Below, one piece after another: positions 46,104 through 55,711 of a stretch of DNA of 64,000 bases. The position numbers were made by a program, and so were the translations under genes. Where the stretch lies: positions 744,001 to 808,000 of the forward strand of contig JAGTPG010000002.1 in the NCBI GenBank assembly GCA_018195615.1, in the 5' to 3' direction. Origin of the DNA: Streptomyces tuirus. Its GTDB lineage: Bacteria; Actinomycetota; Actinomycetes; Streptomycetales; Streptomycetaceae. Numbering within the stretch: the stretch's first letter is position 1; each line of letters starts with the position of its first letter. The notes under the pieces are model-generated. The model was not told the origin of the DNA. It made no database searches and saw only the letters and a list, made by a program, of their open reading frames with translations.

Positions 46104-48640
46104 GTGATCACCCCCGCCCGCACCAGATCCCGAACCAGAACCGCCTTGCTGACAGCACTACTTGGAGCAGCCGCCATGGCAGGCACCCTCCCGCGGCCGG
46201 CCCGGCGGCCGCGGCCGACCCGCAACGCCTCACCGTCGATCTCGGCGCTTCGGAGGGCCCGGTGATGCTGGGCGCCAACGGATCGCTGTACGGGCTCAGC
46301 GACGACGGTGTCCCCAGCGACGCCGCGATGGAACCCCTGAAGATCACCAGCGTCTCGCAGAAGCCCGAGGGCGGCGCCCAGCACCCCAACGGCGACGCGC
46401 TCACCGTCTCCAAGTCGTTCTTCCGCAACGGCGGCGGCGAGATCAACGTGATGATGCAGGACATCTACGCCAAGTGGCCGTACGAGGACCTCGGCATCGA
46501 CGACTACCTCCCCAAGGTCGACAAGATCGTCAAGGAGGTCTCCGCCGACCCGAACAGCGACCGGTTCGTCTACATCCCGTTCAACGAGCCGGACCAGATC
46601 TGGTACAAGCTCGACGTCGCCGACCAGGCGCAGTACGAGAAGAACCGCGACCGGTTCTTCAAGGACTGGAAGACGGTGTACCAGCGGATCCGGGCGATCG
46701 ACCCGGACGCGCGGATCGCCGGCCCCAACGAAGCCGCCTACCACACCCGCCTGCTGAAGGACTTCCTCGCCTTCGCCAAGCGCGAGAACGTGCTGCCCCA
46801 GGTGATGACCTGGCACGAGCTCGGCTCCGGCTCCCTGCGCGACTTCCAGGCGCACTACGACAACTACCGGTCTCTGGAGCGCGAGGCCGGCATCGCCCCG
46901 CTGAAGATCAACATCGACGAGTACGCCAACCGCCGCGACCTGTCCGTGCCCGGGCAGCTCGTGCAGTGGGTGTCCATGTTCGAGCGCAACAAGGTGTACG
47001 CCAACATGGCGTACTGGGACGCCGCCGGCAATCTCAGCGGCCATGTGGTGCGGTCGAACATCCCCAACGGCGGCTGGTGGCTGTTCCGCTGGTACGCGGG
47101 CATGACCGGCGACACCGTGAAGGTGACGCCGCCGCAGCCCAACACCATCGACACCCTCCAGGGGCTCGCCTCCCTCGACACCTCCCGCCGCCAGGCGCAG
47201 GTGCTGCTCGGCGGGTCCGCGGGTGACTCGGACGTGGTCGTGCGCAATGTCCCCCGGTCGGTGTTCGGCCGCACGGTCACCGCGACCGTCGCCGAGGCCG
47301 CCTGGTCCGGGTACGAGGGGCAGCACGCGGCACCCCGGGTCCTCGCGCGCACCAAGGTGAAGGTCGCGGACGACGGTTCGGTGACCGTCCCGCTGCGCGG
47401 TCTGCACAAGATGTCGGCGTACCGGGTCGTCCTCACCCCGGGCGGCTCCGGCACTCCGTCCGCCGCGTCCGTCCCCTGGTCGGCGTCGTACGAGGCGGAG
47501 GACGCGGCCATCACCGACGGCAAGGTCTACACGCAGGGCACGGTCCAGAACGCCAACGGCTACGCGGCCTCCGGCACCAAGGACGTCGGCTCGCTCAACC
47601 AGCCCGGCAGCAAGGTCGCCTTCTCGGTGACGGTGCCGAAGGACGGCGCCTACGACCTGGCGATCCTGTACGGCAACCAGTCCGGCGGCCCCGCCACGCA
47701 GAAGCTGTCGGTCGACGGCGGCGACCCGGTGACCGTCACCTACCCCTCCACCGAGAACTGGACCTACCGCGCCAAGAAGGACGTGACCGTCCAGCTGAAG
47801 GCCGGCACGCACCAGCTGACCCTGTCCAAGGGCGACGCCGAGGTCACGCTCGACCGGATCGACCTCACCGCACGGACGGGTGCGGCCTCCGCGTCGTACG
47901 AGGCCACGCTGGCGGACATCAGCGGCAAGCCGTCGTACGACTACGCGTCGTCGGCCGGTGTGGGGACAGGTGCCCTGGTCCTGCGCTCCGGTGACAAGGC
48001 GGTGTTCGACGTCTACGCGCCGCGCGACGGCTACTACACGGTGGTGCCGCGGACCTCGGCGGCGGTGAAGCTCACGCTGCACGGGGAGACGGTCACGGCG
48101 GCGCCGGGCCGCCCGCTGCGGCTCTACCTGGTCGCGGGCAACAACCGGGTCGCGATGACGTCCGCCCACGCCGCCGTCCGCTCACTGGACGTCTCGGGCG
48201 ACGGTTCGGCGACGGGCGTCCTCTCCTACGAGGGCGCCTCGGCCGCGCTCGCGGGCGGGGCCAAGCTCGTCGACTCCCCGCCCGCCTCGGCCGGCTCGTA
48301 CATCGGCTGGCTCGGCAACAGCGCCTCCAGCACCGCCGAGTTCACGGTGAACGCGCCCCGGGCCGGCCGCTACCTGCTGGTCGTCCACTACGCGCACAAC
48401 GACCGCCGGGACAACGGCCACGCCTACAACACGGACATCATGTCCCGTACGGCGGACATCACGGTCGGGTCCGGTGCGCCGGTGAAGGTCACCTTCAAGA
48501 ACACCTGGAGCTGGGACGACTACTGGACCGTCGGAGTCCCGGTCGACCTGAGGAAGGGCGCCAACGAGGTGACGTTCGGCAACGCGGGCGCCTGGGCGCC
48601 GAACATCGACCGCATCGAGCTGGGCCGGGTCGTGGGCTGA
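46104..48640 (+). CDS. Secreted clan GH-A glycoside hydrolase (GH39-like) with CBM35-type modules (frameshift)
   Basis: A restored 845-residue exported enzyme. Signal peptide about residues 1-40 (ALLTALLGAAAMAGTL to AAAA). The catalytic TIM barrel carries FVYIPFNEPDQIWYK (acid/base Glu in Asn-Glu-Pro) and PLKINIDEYANRRD (nucleophile Glu region). A beta-sandwich follows, then a CBM35-like module (YEAEDAAITDGKVYTQGTVQNANGY) and a terminal module ending WTVGVPVDLRKGANEVTFGN. The fold suggests a GH39-like enzyme; the substrate is unclear, plausibly a manno- or arabino-galactoside. The break near 46190 (LP then AAGPAAAADPQRLTVDLG) needs one C. The GTG has GGAGG upstream. Confidence 0.8.
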
Positions 48641-48680
48641 ACCGCCCCCTGCGCGGCTGCTGATGTGACGTCAGCGCACG

Positions 48681-48719
48681 CGGTGCCGCAGTCCGCCGGG
48701 GAGGCGGGCCGCGGCACCG
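48681..48719 (+). terminator. Terminator hairpin after the CBM35 hydrolase
   Basis: CGGTGCCGC and GCGGCACCG pair, with an inner CCGCC/GGCGG stem. It lies 41 bp after the hydrolase stop and ends the transporter operon. Confidence 0.6.
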
Positions 48720-48741
48720 TCGTGCGAGCGGCCCCTATACT

Positions 48742-48757
48742 TCTACATGCTTGTAGA
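48742..48757. promoter_or_regulatory. BlaI-type operator before spo0M
   Basis: TCTACA-tgct-TGTAGA is an inverted repeat with 6-bp arms and a 4-base spacer, the same design as the site before the terD gene. It lies 38 bp upstream of spo0M, next to CTATAC, a possible -10 element. Confidence 0.75.
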
Positions 48758-48795
48758 GAAGGCCAGTACACGCATGTGAAGGAGTGGACGCCACC

Positions 48796-49796
48796 ATGGT
48801 GTTCAAACGACTGCTCGGCGCGCTCGGTGTGGGCGGCCCCACGGTCGACACGGTCCTCGACCCGGCTCCCGTCCTGCCCGGCGGCACGCTCACCGGGCAG
48901 GTCCGGCTGCAGGGCGGCAAGGCGGACTTCGAGATCGAGCACATCACCCTGGAGCTGGTGGCCCGGGTCGAGGCCGAGCACGAGGGCGGTGAGAGCTCAG
49001 GCGTCGTCGCGTTCGACCGCTTCACCGTCGGCGGCGGCTTCCGGCTGGCCGAGGGCGAGCAGCGCGACGTGCCGTTCACCGTGGCCCTGCCCTGGGAGAC
49101 GCCGGTGACCGAGCTGCACGGCCAGAGCCTGGGCGTCGTCCTCGGCGTGCGCACCGAGCTGTCGGTGGCGGGCGCGAAGGACAAGGGCGACCTGGACCAG
49201 CTGAACATCGCGCCGCTGCCCGTACAGGAGGCCGTGCTCGAGGCGTTCGGCGGGCTCGGGTTCGGGTTCAGGTCGGCCGATCTCGAGTACGGACGCATCG
49301 GCGGCACCGGCCAGCAGTTGCCCTTCTACCAGGAGATGGAACTCGTCCCGTCGCCGCGGTACGCGCAGCAGCTCAACGAGATCGAGTTGACGTTCCTGGC
49401 GAACCCGGGCGGCACGGAGGTGGTGCTGGAGGCGGACAAACGTGGCGGCTTCCTGTCTCCCGGCCACGACGCGCTCACCCGCTTCCACCTCTCCCACGAG
49501 GGCGTCGAGCACCAGGACTGGCCCACCGTCGTCGACGGCTGGATCCGGCAACTCGTCGAGCACCGGGCGGCGTACGGCGCACCCATGGGCCACGGCTCCC
49601 CCGCCCCGTTCGGCCCGGGCAGCCACGGCCACGACGGCCGTCGTCATGAGGGCCACCGCTCGGGGCCCGGCATGGGCACCGCCGTCGCCGCGGGCGCGGC
49701 CGGCCTCGCGGCCGGAGTCGTCGGGGCATGGTCGCGAGCGAAGTCGTGGACGAGGTCGGGGACTTCTTCGAGGGCGACGAGGAAGAGGAGGGCTGA
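48796..49796 (+). CDS. spo0M: Spo0M-type sporulation-control protein (frameshift at 3' end)
   Basis: A restored 333-residue arrestin-like protein. The first beta-sandwich contains FKRLLGALGVGGPTVDTVLDP and QVRLQGGKADFEIEHITLELVARVE, both Spo0M signatures; a second sandwich spans about residues 130-250. The Gly/Ala-rich tail (GMGTAVAAGAAGLAAGVVG) ends with an acidic stretch, VASEVVDEVGDFFEGDEEEEG, once the GGGG near 49727 is read as five G. Spo0M proteins modulate sporulation or envelope processes, but the mechanism is unknown. A BlaI-type operator precedes the gene, linking it to the nearby M56/BlaI pair. Confidence 0.85.
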
Positions 49797-49826
49797 GACC
49801 GGGCGGGCCGGCCGGTCCTCCGCGCC

Positions 49827-50807
49827 TCAGAGTGGTGTCGCCGCGTGCAGGATGAGGACCATCGTGACGGCCGAGTTCGCGGAGGACATCGCCGACACGG
49901 CCGTTCCCGCCGCCGCGGCCCACGCCGCCAGGCCGACCGAGGTGAAGACCGGGGGCCAGTGGTGCACGGCGGGCGCCGGGCCGAGCAGTGCCGCCACCCG
50001 GCGGGGTACCGGGCCCGGGGCGGCGAGGCCCGCGAGCGTGGGCGCCGGGGTGCCCCGGGAGACCAGGGCGGCCGTACCGATGGCGCGCGCCACCGTGCGA
50101 CGGCTGCCGATCGCCCGGGCCGCCTCCTCGTCGGCCCACCGCTCGGCGGTGTAGGCCACGGCCGTGCGCAGCGGCCGCAGGAACGGGTTGGCCCGGGCCG
50201 CGAGCTGCACGGCGAGCAGGAAGCGGTCGTGCCGGGCGGTGAGGTGCGCCCGCTCGTGGGCGAACAGGGCCCGGCGCTCGGCCGACCGGAGCCGGTCCAG
50301 CAGGGCCGTGGTCACCACGACACGACCCCGGCGCCGACCGCGGCCCTGCCGTCCCTGAGCAGCGAGCGGAGCACCCCTGCGGCCGCCGGGCAGCGCGTAG
50401 GCGTAGGGGGCGCCGTCGGGCAGTACGGCCACCTCCGTGTCCGGCAGCCCGGCCAGCGCGCGGTGGGCCCGACGGCGTACCCGGGTGTGCCGCCACAGCG
50501 TCCGGCCGCACGCGACGAGCACGGCGCACAACGCGGGAATGGCGGCCTTGCCGACGACCTCGTCGTACGGCACCGCCGCCCGCACCTCGGGGTCGGACCA
50601 GCCGTCGGGCAGCGGGTTGCCGGGCAGTTGGGCGGTGCCGACGACCATCACCAGGCCCAGGCACACCGTGCTGCACAGCGCCAGCACCGCGGCCATCACG
50701 GTGAGCAGCCGGGTCGCGGTGCGCGGATGCAGATGCTGTTCCGCCAAGCGCGCGACCGGCCAGGCGGTGAGCGGCAGGATCAGAGGCAGAAAGACGAAGA
50801 CCCCCAT
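49827..50807 (-). CDS. M56-family membrane metallopeptidase (BlaR1/MecR1-like)
   Basis: An intact 326-residue protein with four or more membrane helices (LTVMAAVLALCSTVCLGLVMVV and others) and the zinc motif HERAHLTARHD (HExxH), plus WADEEAARAIG, the third-ligand region. It lacks the penicillin-binding sensor of BlaR1, as is usual in Streptomyces. Such peptidases cleave the BlaI repressor made by the adjacent gene. An Arg/Gly-rich stretch (RRGAPLAAQGRQGRGRRRG) between PYAYALPG and VVVTTALLDRL is longer than usual and may hide paired sequence errors. The start lies six bases after the blaI stop. Confidence 0.88.
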   Translation of the reverse strand: MGVFVFLPLILPLTAWPVARLAEQHLHPRTATRLLTVMAAVLALCSTVCLGLVMVVGTAQLPGNPLPDGWSDPEVRAAVPYDEVVGKAAIPALCAVLVACGRTLWRHTRVRRRAHRALAGLPDTEVAVLPDGAPYAYALPGGRRGAPLAAQGRQGRGRRRGRVVVTTALLDRLRSAERRALFAHERAHLTARHDRFLLAVQLAARANPFLRPLRTAVAYTAERWADEEAARAIGSRRTVARAIGTAALVSRGTPAPTLAGLAAPGPVPRRVAALLGPAPAVHHWPPVFTSVGLAAWAAAAGTAVSAMSSANSAVTMVLILHAATPL

Positions 50808-50813
50808 GCGGCT

Positions 50814-51200
50814 TCAGTCTTCCCCCTCGCCGTGGGCCTGATCCAGCAGGTCACGCAGCAGCCGCTCGTCGTCCGGGCCGAGGCCGGTGACGAAGCTGGC
50901 GAGCACGGCCTCGCGGTCGCTCTCGGCGTCCAGCACCTTGCGCATCTTGTGCGCGGCCAGGCCCGCCTGGTCCGAGGCGGGTGTCCAGGCGAAGGACCGG
51001 CCGACCCGCTCCCGGGTGACCGCGCCCTTGCCGAGCAGCCGCGTCAGGATGGTGATGACCGTCGTGTAGGCGAGGTCACCGCCCAGGCGTTCCTGCACCC
51101 AGCCGGCCGTCGCCGGACCGTCCGCCTCACGCAGTGCCGACAGCACCAGCGCCTCCAGCTCGCCCTGTCCTCGCCGGGGGCGCTGCCGGGGATCCGTCAC
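50814..51200 (-). CDS. BlaI/MecI-type repressor
   Basis: A 128-residue winged-helix repressor. The DNA-binding domain covers residues 12-80: ELEALVLSALREADGPATAGWVQERL, then LAYTTVITILTRLLGKGAVTRER, with FAWTPA as wing. The C-terminal dimerisation helices follow. It would be inactivated when the co-encoded M56 peptidase cleaves it. I chose the GTG preceded by GGAGG (seven bases); a longer frame upstream lacks support. Its operator is expected to be TCTACA-N4-TGTAGA, found in the gap to terD and also before spo0M. Confidence 0.9.
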   Translation of the reverse strand: MTDPRQRPRRGQGELEALVLSALREADGPATAGWVQERLGGDLAYTTVITILTRLLGKGAVTRERVGRSFAWTPASDQAGLAAHKMRKVLDAESDREAVLASFVTGLGPDDERLLRDLLDQAHGEGED

Positions 51201-51274
51201 CGCACTGCCTCCTTCCGCCGCTCCGCGTTGCCCGTGCGGACATCGTATAGATCCGCGGGACCGACCCCTCATCT

Positions 51275-51290
51275 TCTACAGTGATGTAGA
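51275..51290. promoter_or_regulatory. BlaI-type operator between blaI and terD
   Basis: TCTACA-gtga-TGTAGA, the same 6-4-6 inverted repeat as before spo0M. It overlaps a candidate -10 element (TAGATT, 51287-51292) for terD and lies 75 bp upstream of blaI, so it could control both directions. Confidence 0.8.
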
Positions 51291-51347
51291 TTTAAGAGCC
51301 GGGTTCGCCACCCGGGCCCGGAACGCACCGTCAAGAAGGAGTACCCC

Positions 51348-51923
51348 GTGGGAGTTTCCCTGTCCAAGGGCGGCAACGTCTCGCTCAGCAAGGAGGCGCC
51401 GGGTCTCACCGCCGTCCTGGTCGGCCTGGGCTGGGACGTGCGCACGACCACCGGAACCGACCACGACCTCGACGCCTCCGCCCTGCTCCTCGACGCCTCC
51501 GGCAAGGTCCCCTCGGACCAGCACTTCGTCTTCTACAACAACCTGAAGAGCCCGGACGGCTCGGTCGAGCACACCGGGGACAACCTCACCGGCGAGGGCG
51601 AGGGCGACGACGAGGTCGTGAAGGTGGACCTGGCCGCCGTGCCCGCCGAGATCGACAGGATCGTGTTCCCGGTGTCCATCCATGACGCCGAGAACCGCGG
51701 CCAGAGCTTCGGGCAGGTCCGCAACGCCTTCATCCGGGTCGTCAACCAGGCGGGCGGTCAGGAGATCGCCCGCTACGACCTGTCCGAGGACGCCTCCACC
51801 GAGACCGCGATGGTCTTCGGCGAGCTCTACCGGCACGGCGCGGAGTGGAAGTTCCGTGCCGTCGGCCAGGGATACGCCTCCGGGCTGGCCGGTATCGCGT
51901 CCGACTTCGGCGTGAACGTCTGA
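51348..51923 (+). CDS. TerD-family protein
   Basis: An intact 191-residue protein. The TerD signatures are present: [29 protein letters not shown] at the start, [17 protein letters not shown] (calcium-binding Asp cluster), [30 protein letters not shown] and [22 protein letters not shown]. TerD proteins bind Ca2+ and in Streptomyces influence differentiation and stress responses; tellurite resistance is one family trait. The GTG has AAGAAGGAG six bases upstream. A BlaI-type operator lies in the promoter. Confidence 0.93.
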   Translation: MGVSLSKGGNVSLSKEAPGLTAVLVGLGWDVRTTTGTDHDLDASALLLDASGKVPSDQHFVFYNNLKSPDGSVEHTGDNLTGEGEGDDEVVKVDLAAVPAEIDRIVFPVSIHDAENRGQSFGQVRNAFIRVVNQAGGQEIARYDLSEDASTETAMVFGELYRHGAEWKFRAVGQGYASGLAGIASDFGVNV

Positions 51924-52000
51924 CACGGACCGAGCGCGCCGCCGGGCCCGACGGCACGGCCGGGCCCGGCGGGCGCGTCAGCGATCGACCGGGAGACCAT

Positions 52001-52663
52001 GTGGCAGATCCGTCCCGCCTCCGCCCCGAGGACCGCGCGGACTTCGAAGCGGTGCTGCACCTGGCGCTGAGCACCGCGGACATCCGTGACGCCCTGCGCA
52101 CCGACCCCACCGGCCGGGCGTCCGTCCGACTGCGCGCCCACGTGCTGGCCCACGCCGACGACATCACGGCGGCGGCCGGCGAGCCGTACCGGACCTATCT
52201 GACCGTACGGGCGGCCGCCCGGCAGGACGCGTGGCGTCCGGCCGGCTCGGGCAGCCTGCTGCCGGCCCTCGCGGTGCTCACACCGCTCGTGGCGGCCACG
52301 TCAGCCGGGGCTCTGCTCCTGCTCGGCTGTCTTCTCCAGATCGGCGACGCGCCGGGCCCGCTGCCGGGATCGCTCGTCTCGGCGGGCTGGACGCTGGCGC
52401 TCGTGGCGGCCGTGAGCGGTCTGCTCTCCCTGGGCGCCCTGCTGCGCTCGGCTCTGGGCCGACGCGGTGCCCCGACGGCCGGACGGGTGGAGCAGGCCCG
52501 GCTGGCCTGGCGGCAGGCCCTGCTCGACCGCGGCATGCTGCCGCACCTGCGCCGGCACCTGGCCCCGCGGCCCGAGCCGGCGATCACGCCGTGCTCCCCG
52601 CCCGATACGCTCGCGCCGTGCCCGGCCCGGGCGAGAAAGGACAGGACACCATGTTCGGACTGA
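52001..52663 (+). CDS. Membrane protein of unknown function
   Basis: A 220-residue protein I cannot place in a family. Residues 5-75 are soluble and helical (EDRADFEAVLHLALSTADIRDAL). Two strong membrane segments follow: LLPALAVLTPLVAATSAGALLLLGCLL and LALVAAVSGLLSLGALL. The C-terminal part after HLRRHLAPRP is Pro-rich and overlaps the start of the TatA-like gene by 13 bases in another frame, so the true end may be earlier. The GTG follows GGGAGA. It is probably co-transcribed with the TatA-like gene. Confidence 0.6.
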   Translation: MADPSRLRPEDRADFEAVLHLALSTADIRDALRTDPTGRASVRLRAHVLAHADDITAAAGEPYRTYLTVRAAARQDAWRPAGSGSLLPALAVLTPLVAATSAGALLLLGCLLQIGDAPGPLPGSLVSAGWTLALVAAVSGLLSLGALLRSALGRRGAPTAGRVEQARLAWRQALLDRGMLPHLRRHLAPRPEPAITPCSPPDTLAPCPARARKDRTPCSD

Positions 52664-52875
52664 GCGAGCTCGCGATCATCCTCATCGTCGTCACAGCCGT
52701 CATCGGGATCAAGAAGTTCCCCGAACTGGCCCGCTCGGCCGGCAAGTCGGCCCGCATCCTCAAGGCCGAGGCACGCGCCGCGAAGGAGGAACAGTCCGGG
52801 ACGGGCCCCGCGCCGCGGGTGGTCCGGGGCGAAGTCGTCCCACCGGGCACCGGCACGACCCCGGACCACCCCTGA
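52651..52875 (+). CDS. TatA/E-like twin-arginine translocase subunit
   Basis: A 74-residue protein: a single N-terminal membrane helix FGLSELAIILIVVTAVIG followed by the hallmark IKKFPELARSAGKSARILKAEARAA amphipathic helix (TatA/TatE). It forms the variable pore of the Tat export pathway. No tatB or tatC is nearby, so it is an extra TatA-like copy; the main tat genes would be elsewhere. AAAGGA precedes the ATG. Two Tat substrates in this window (EfeB and the LplA-type lipoprotein) could use the system, but no direct link is visible. Confidence 0.82.
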   Translation: MFGLSELAIILIVVTAVIGIKKFPELARSAGKSARILKAEARAAKEEQSGTGPAPRVVRGEVVPPGTGTTPDHP

Positions 52876-52887
52876 TCCGTCCCCGGC

Positions 52888-54785
52888 CTACAGCGTGCGC
52901 TCCAGACGGTCGGACACGAGCTTGACGAAGCGCGCCGGGTCCTTGGGCCGGCCACCCTCGGCGAGCACCGCCAGCGTGTGGAGCAGCTCGGCGGACTCGA
53001 CGAGAGCCGAGCGGTCCTCGCGCTCCTTGTAGGCCTGGTTCAGGCCCTTGACCAGCAGGTGGTCGGGGTTGAGCTCGAGGATCCGCTTGGTGCGCGGCAG
53101 CTCCTGGCCCATCGCCCGGTACATGTTCTCCAGGGCCGGGGTCAGGTCGTGCGCGTCCGAGACCACGCAGGCCGGGGAGACGGTGAGCCGGGCCGAGAGG
53201 CGCACCTCCTTGATGTCCTCGTCGAGCTGCTCCCGCATCCAGCCGAGCAGCCCGGCGTACTCCTCGGCCTGCTTCTCCCGCTCGCCGTCGGTCTTCTCGT
53301 CGTCCTTGCCGTCGAGGTCGATCTCGCCCTTGGCGACGGACCGCAGCTTCTTGCCCTCGTACTCGCCCACGGCGTCGACCCACACCTCGTCGACGGCGTC
53401 GGTGAGCAGCAGGACCTCGACGCCCTTGGCCCGGAACGCCTCCATGTGCGGGGAGTTCTCGATGCTCTCCCGGGACTCGCCGGTGATGTAGTAGACCGCG
53501 TCCTGGCCGTCCTTCATCCGCTCCACGTACTGCGCGAGTGTGGTCGGCTCGTCGGCGTGCGTGGTCGCGAACGAGGAGACGGCGAGGATGGCGTCCCGGT
53601 TCTCGGAGTCGGTGACCAGGCCCTCCTTCAGGGCGGTGCCGAACTCCCGCCAGAAGGTGGCGTAGCGGTCGGCGTCCCTGGTCTTGATCTCCTTGATCGT
53701 CGACAGGACCTTCTTGGTCAGCCGGCGCTGCATCATCCGGATGTGCCGGTCCTGCTGGAGGATCTCGCGGGAGACGTTGAGCGAGAGGTCCTGCGCGTCG
53801 ACGACGCCCTTGACGAAGCGGAGGTAGGGCGGCAGCAGCGCCTCGCAGTCGTCCATGATGAAGACGCGCTTCACATACAGCTGGACACCGCGCCGGAAGT
53901 CCCGCGTGAACAGGTCGTGCGGGGCGTGCGCGGGGACGAAGAGCAGGGCCTGGTACTCGAAGGTGCCCTCCGCCTGGAGCCGGATCGTCTCCAGCGGCTC
54001 GCGCCAGTCGTGGCTGATGTGCTTGTACAGCTCGTGGTACTCGTCGTCGGACACCTCGTCGCGCGACCGCGCCCACAGCGCCTTCATCGAGTTCAGCGTC
54101 TCGGGCTCGGGCGCGCCGGCCTCCTCGCCCTTCGTCTCCGGGACCATCCGGATCGGCCAGGTGATGAAGTCCGAGTACCGCTTGACGATCTCCCTGATCT
54201 GCCACGGGGAGGTGTAGTCGTGGAGCTGGTTCTCGGGTCGGCGGGCTTGAGGTGGAGCGTGACGGACGTGCCCTGCGGCGCGTCGTCGACCCTGTCCAGC
54301 GTGTACGTGGACTCGCCTCGCGACGTCCACCGGGTGCCCTGGCTCTCGCCGGCGCGGCGGGTCACCAGCGTCACCTCGTCCGCCACCATGAACCCGGAGT
54401 AGAAGCCGACGCCGAACTGGCCGATGAGCCCCTGGGCGTCACCGCCCTCCTGCGCCTCCCGCAGCTCCTTCAGGAAGGTGGCCGTGCCGGAGTTGGCGAT
54501 GGTGCCGATGAGCCGGCCGACCTCGTCGTACGACATGCCGACGCCGTTGTCCCGCACCGTGAGGGTGCGGGCGTCCTTGTCGACGTCGATCCGGATGTGC
54601 AGATCCGACACGTCGGCGTCGAGCGAGTCGTCCCGCAGCTTCTCCAGACGCAGCTTGTCGAGCGCGTCGGAGGCGTTGGAGACGAGCTCGCGCAGGAAGA
54701 CATCTTTGTTCGAGTAGACCGAGTGGATCATCAGCTGGAGCAGCTGACGTGCCTCTACCTGGAACTCAAACGTCTCTGTCGTCAT
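52888..54785 (-). CDS. htpG: Molecular chaperone HtpG (Hsp90) (frameshift)
   Basis: A restored 632-residue cytoplasmic chaperone. The N-terminal GHKL ATPase shows [17 protein letters not shown] (N box), [13 protein letters not shown] (G1) and [18 protein letters not shown] (lid/G2). The middle domain includes [41 protein letters not shown] (given here only as the region near residue 330), and the C-terminal dimerisation domain ends [14 protein letters not shown]. The frame breaks near 54235, where ADP should continue into [20 protein letters not shown]; one base fixes it. The ATG lies 86 bp from the sortase gene. Confidence 0.93.
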
Positions 54786-54871
54786 GGTTCGCCAATACCT
54801 CACAGGTCCCACGGTCGCCTGAACTGGTGCCAGTCACTTTAAAACACCAAGTCGGACCGGGGGACCGGATG

Positions 54872-55708
54872 TCAGACGAGGTGCGCGAACACCACCAGGT
54901 TCTCGGTGTAGTCCCGGGCCTTGCGGTCGTAGGCGCCCGCGCAGGTGATGAGCCGCACCTGGGCGTCGGGGGTGTCGCCGTAGACGCGTTCGCTGGGGAA
55001 GTCGTCCTTGTCGAAGGAGTCCGCGTCGTCCACCACGAACGTCGCCTTCCTGCCGTCGGCCCGCACCACGTGGAACCGGTCCCCCTTCTTCAGGTCCCCG
55101 AGCCGCGCGAAGACGGCCGGTGACGTCGCCGTGTCCACGTGCCCGGCGATGATCGCGGTACCGGCCTCGCCGGGCGAGACGCCCTTGGCGTACCAGCCGA
55201 CCAGGTTCGTGTTGTCGGGCGGAGGGGGTTCGAGCTGACCCGAACGGCCGATGGCGAGGTCGGTGAAGGGAGCGTTCACCGCGATCCCCGGGATGAGCAG
55301 GCGGACGGGCCGGGACCGCGGCAGATGCGGGCCGGCCTCGGAAGGGCCGGACCGGTGCGGCCTGGCCGGCGCGTCGGGTTCGCCGGACGCGGAGGTGGCG
55401 CTCGAGACGGCCGGTGGGGCGTGCGGCGGGGCGCCGTCGTCGGACGACTCGTTCCAGCCGGCGACCAGGCTCACGGTCAGGACCAGGGCGACCACGGACC
55501 AGAGGACCGTCACGACTGTGCGGAATCGCCGCCTCGACGGCGCTGGGCCGGACTCGGCGGGGCAGGGGGGCTGGCTTCCATCGGAGACCTCACTCGGGCA
55601 CGGCAGCGGAAAGGACACGGCACAGGACACGGCACGCGGGAGGACGAGCCGGGCCGCCGCGACGCGAGGGACACGTGCGGCGGCCACGGCGGCTACGAGG
55701 TCAGGCAT
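54872..55708 (-). CDS. Class F sortase
   Basis: A 278-residue membrane-anchored transpeptidase. After an N-terminal basic/hydrophobic anchor (RTVVTVLWSVVALVLTVSLVAG, about residues 62-83) and a Pro/Ser linker, the sortase barrel begins near 135 (VRLLIPGIAVNAPF). The catalytic His is in IIAGHVDTATS, the Cys in VRLITCAGAYD, and the Arg follows (YDRKARDY). Class F sortases attach proteins to the actinobacterial cell wall. The first 45 residues are weakly supported and the true start may be later. It follows the repeat protein gene by four bases in the same direction, suggesting a sortase-substrate pair. Confidence 0.85.
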   Translation of the reverse strand: MPDLVAAVAAARVPRVAAARLVLPRAVSCAVSFPLPCPSEVSDGSQPPCPAESGPAPSRRRFRTVVTVLWSVVALVLTVSLVAGWNESSDDGAPPHAPPAVSSATSASGEPDAPARPHRSGPSEAGPHLPRSRPVRLLIPGIAVNAPFTDLAIGRSGQLEPPPPDNTNLVGWYAKGVSPGEAGTAIIAGHVDTATSPAVFARLGDLKKGDRFHVVRADGRKATFVVDDADSFDKDDFPSERVYGDTPDAQVRLITCAGAYDRKARDYTENLVVFAHLV

Positions 55709-55711
55709 CCG

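Noticed and set aside
54786..54871. Heat-shock operator (CIRCE or HAIR) before htpG
   Set aside because: Only a short ACTGG-tg-CCAGT palindrome is present; neither the CIRCE nor the HAIR consensus is found.
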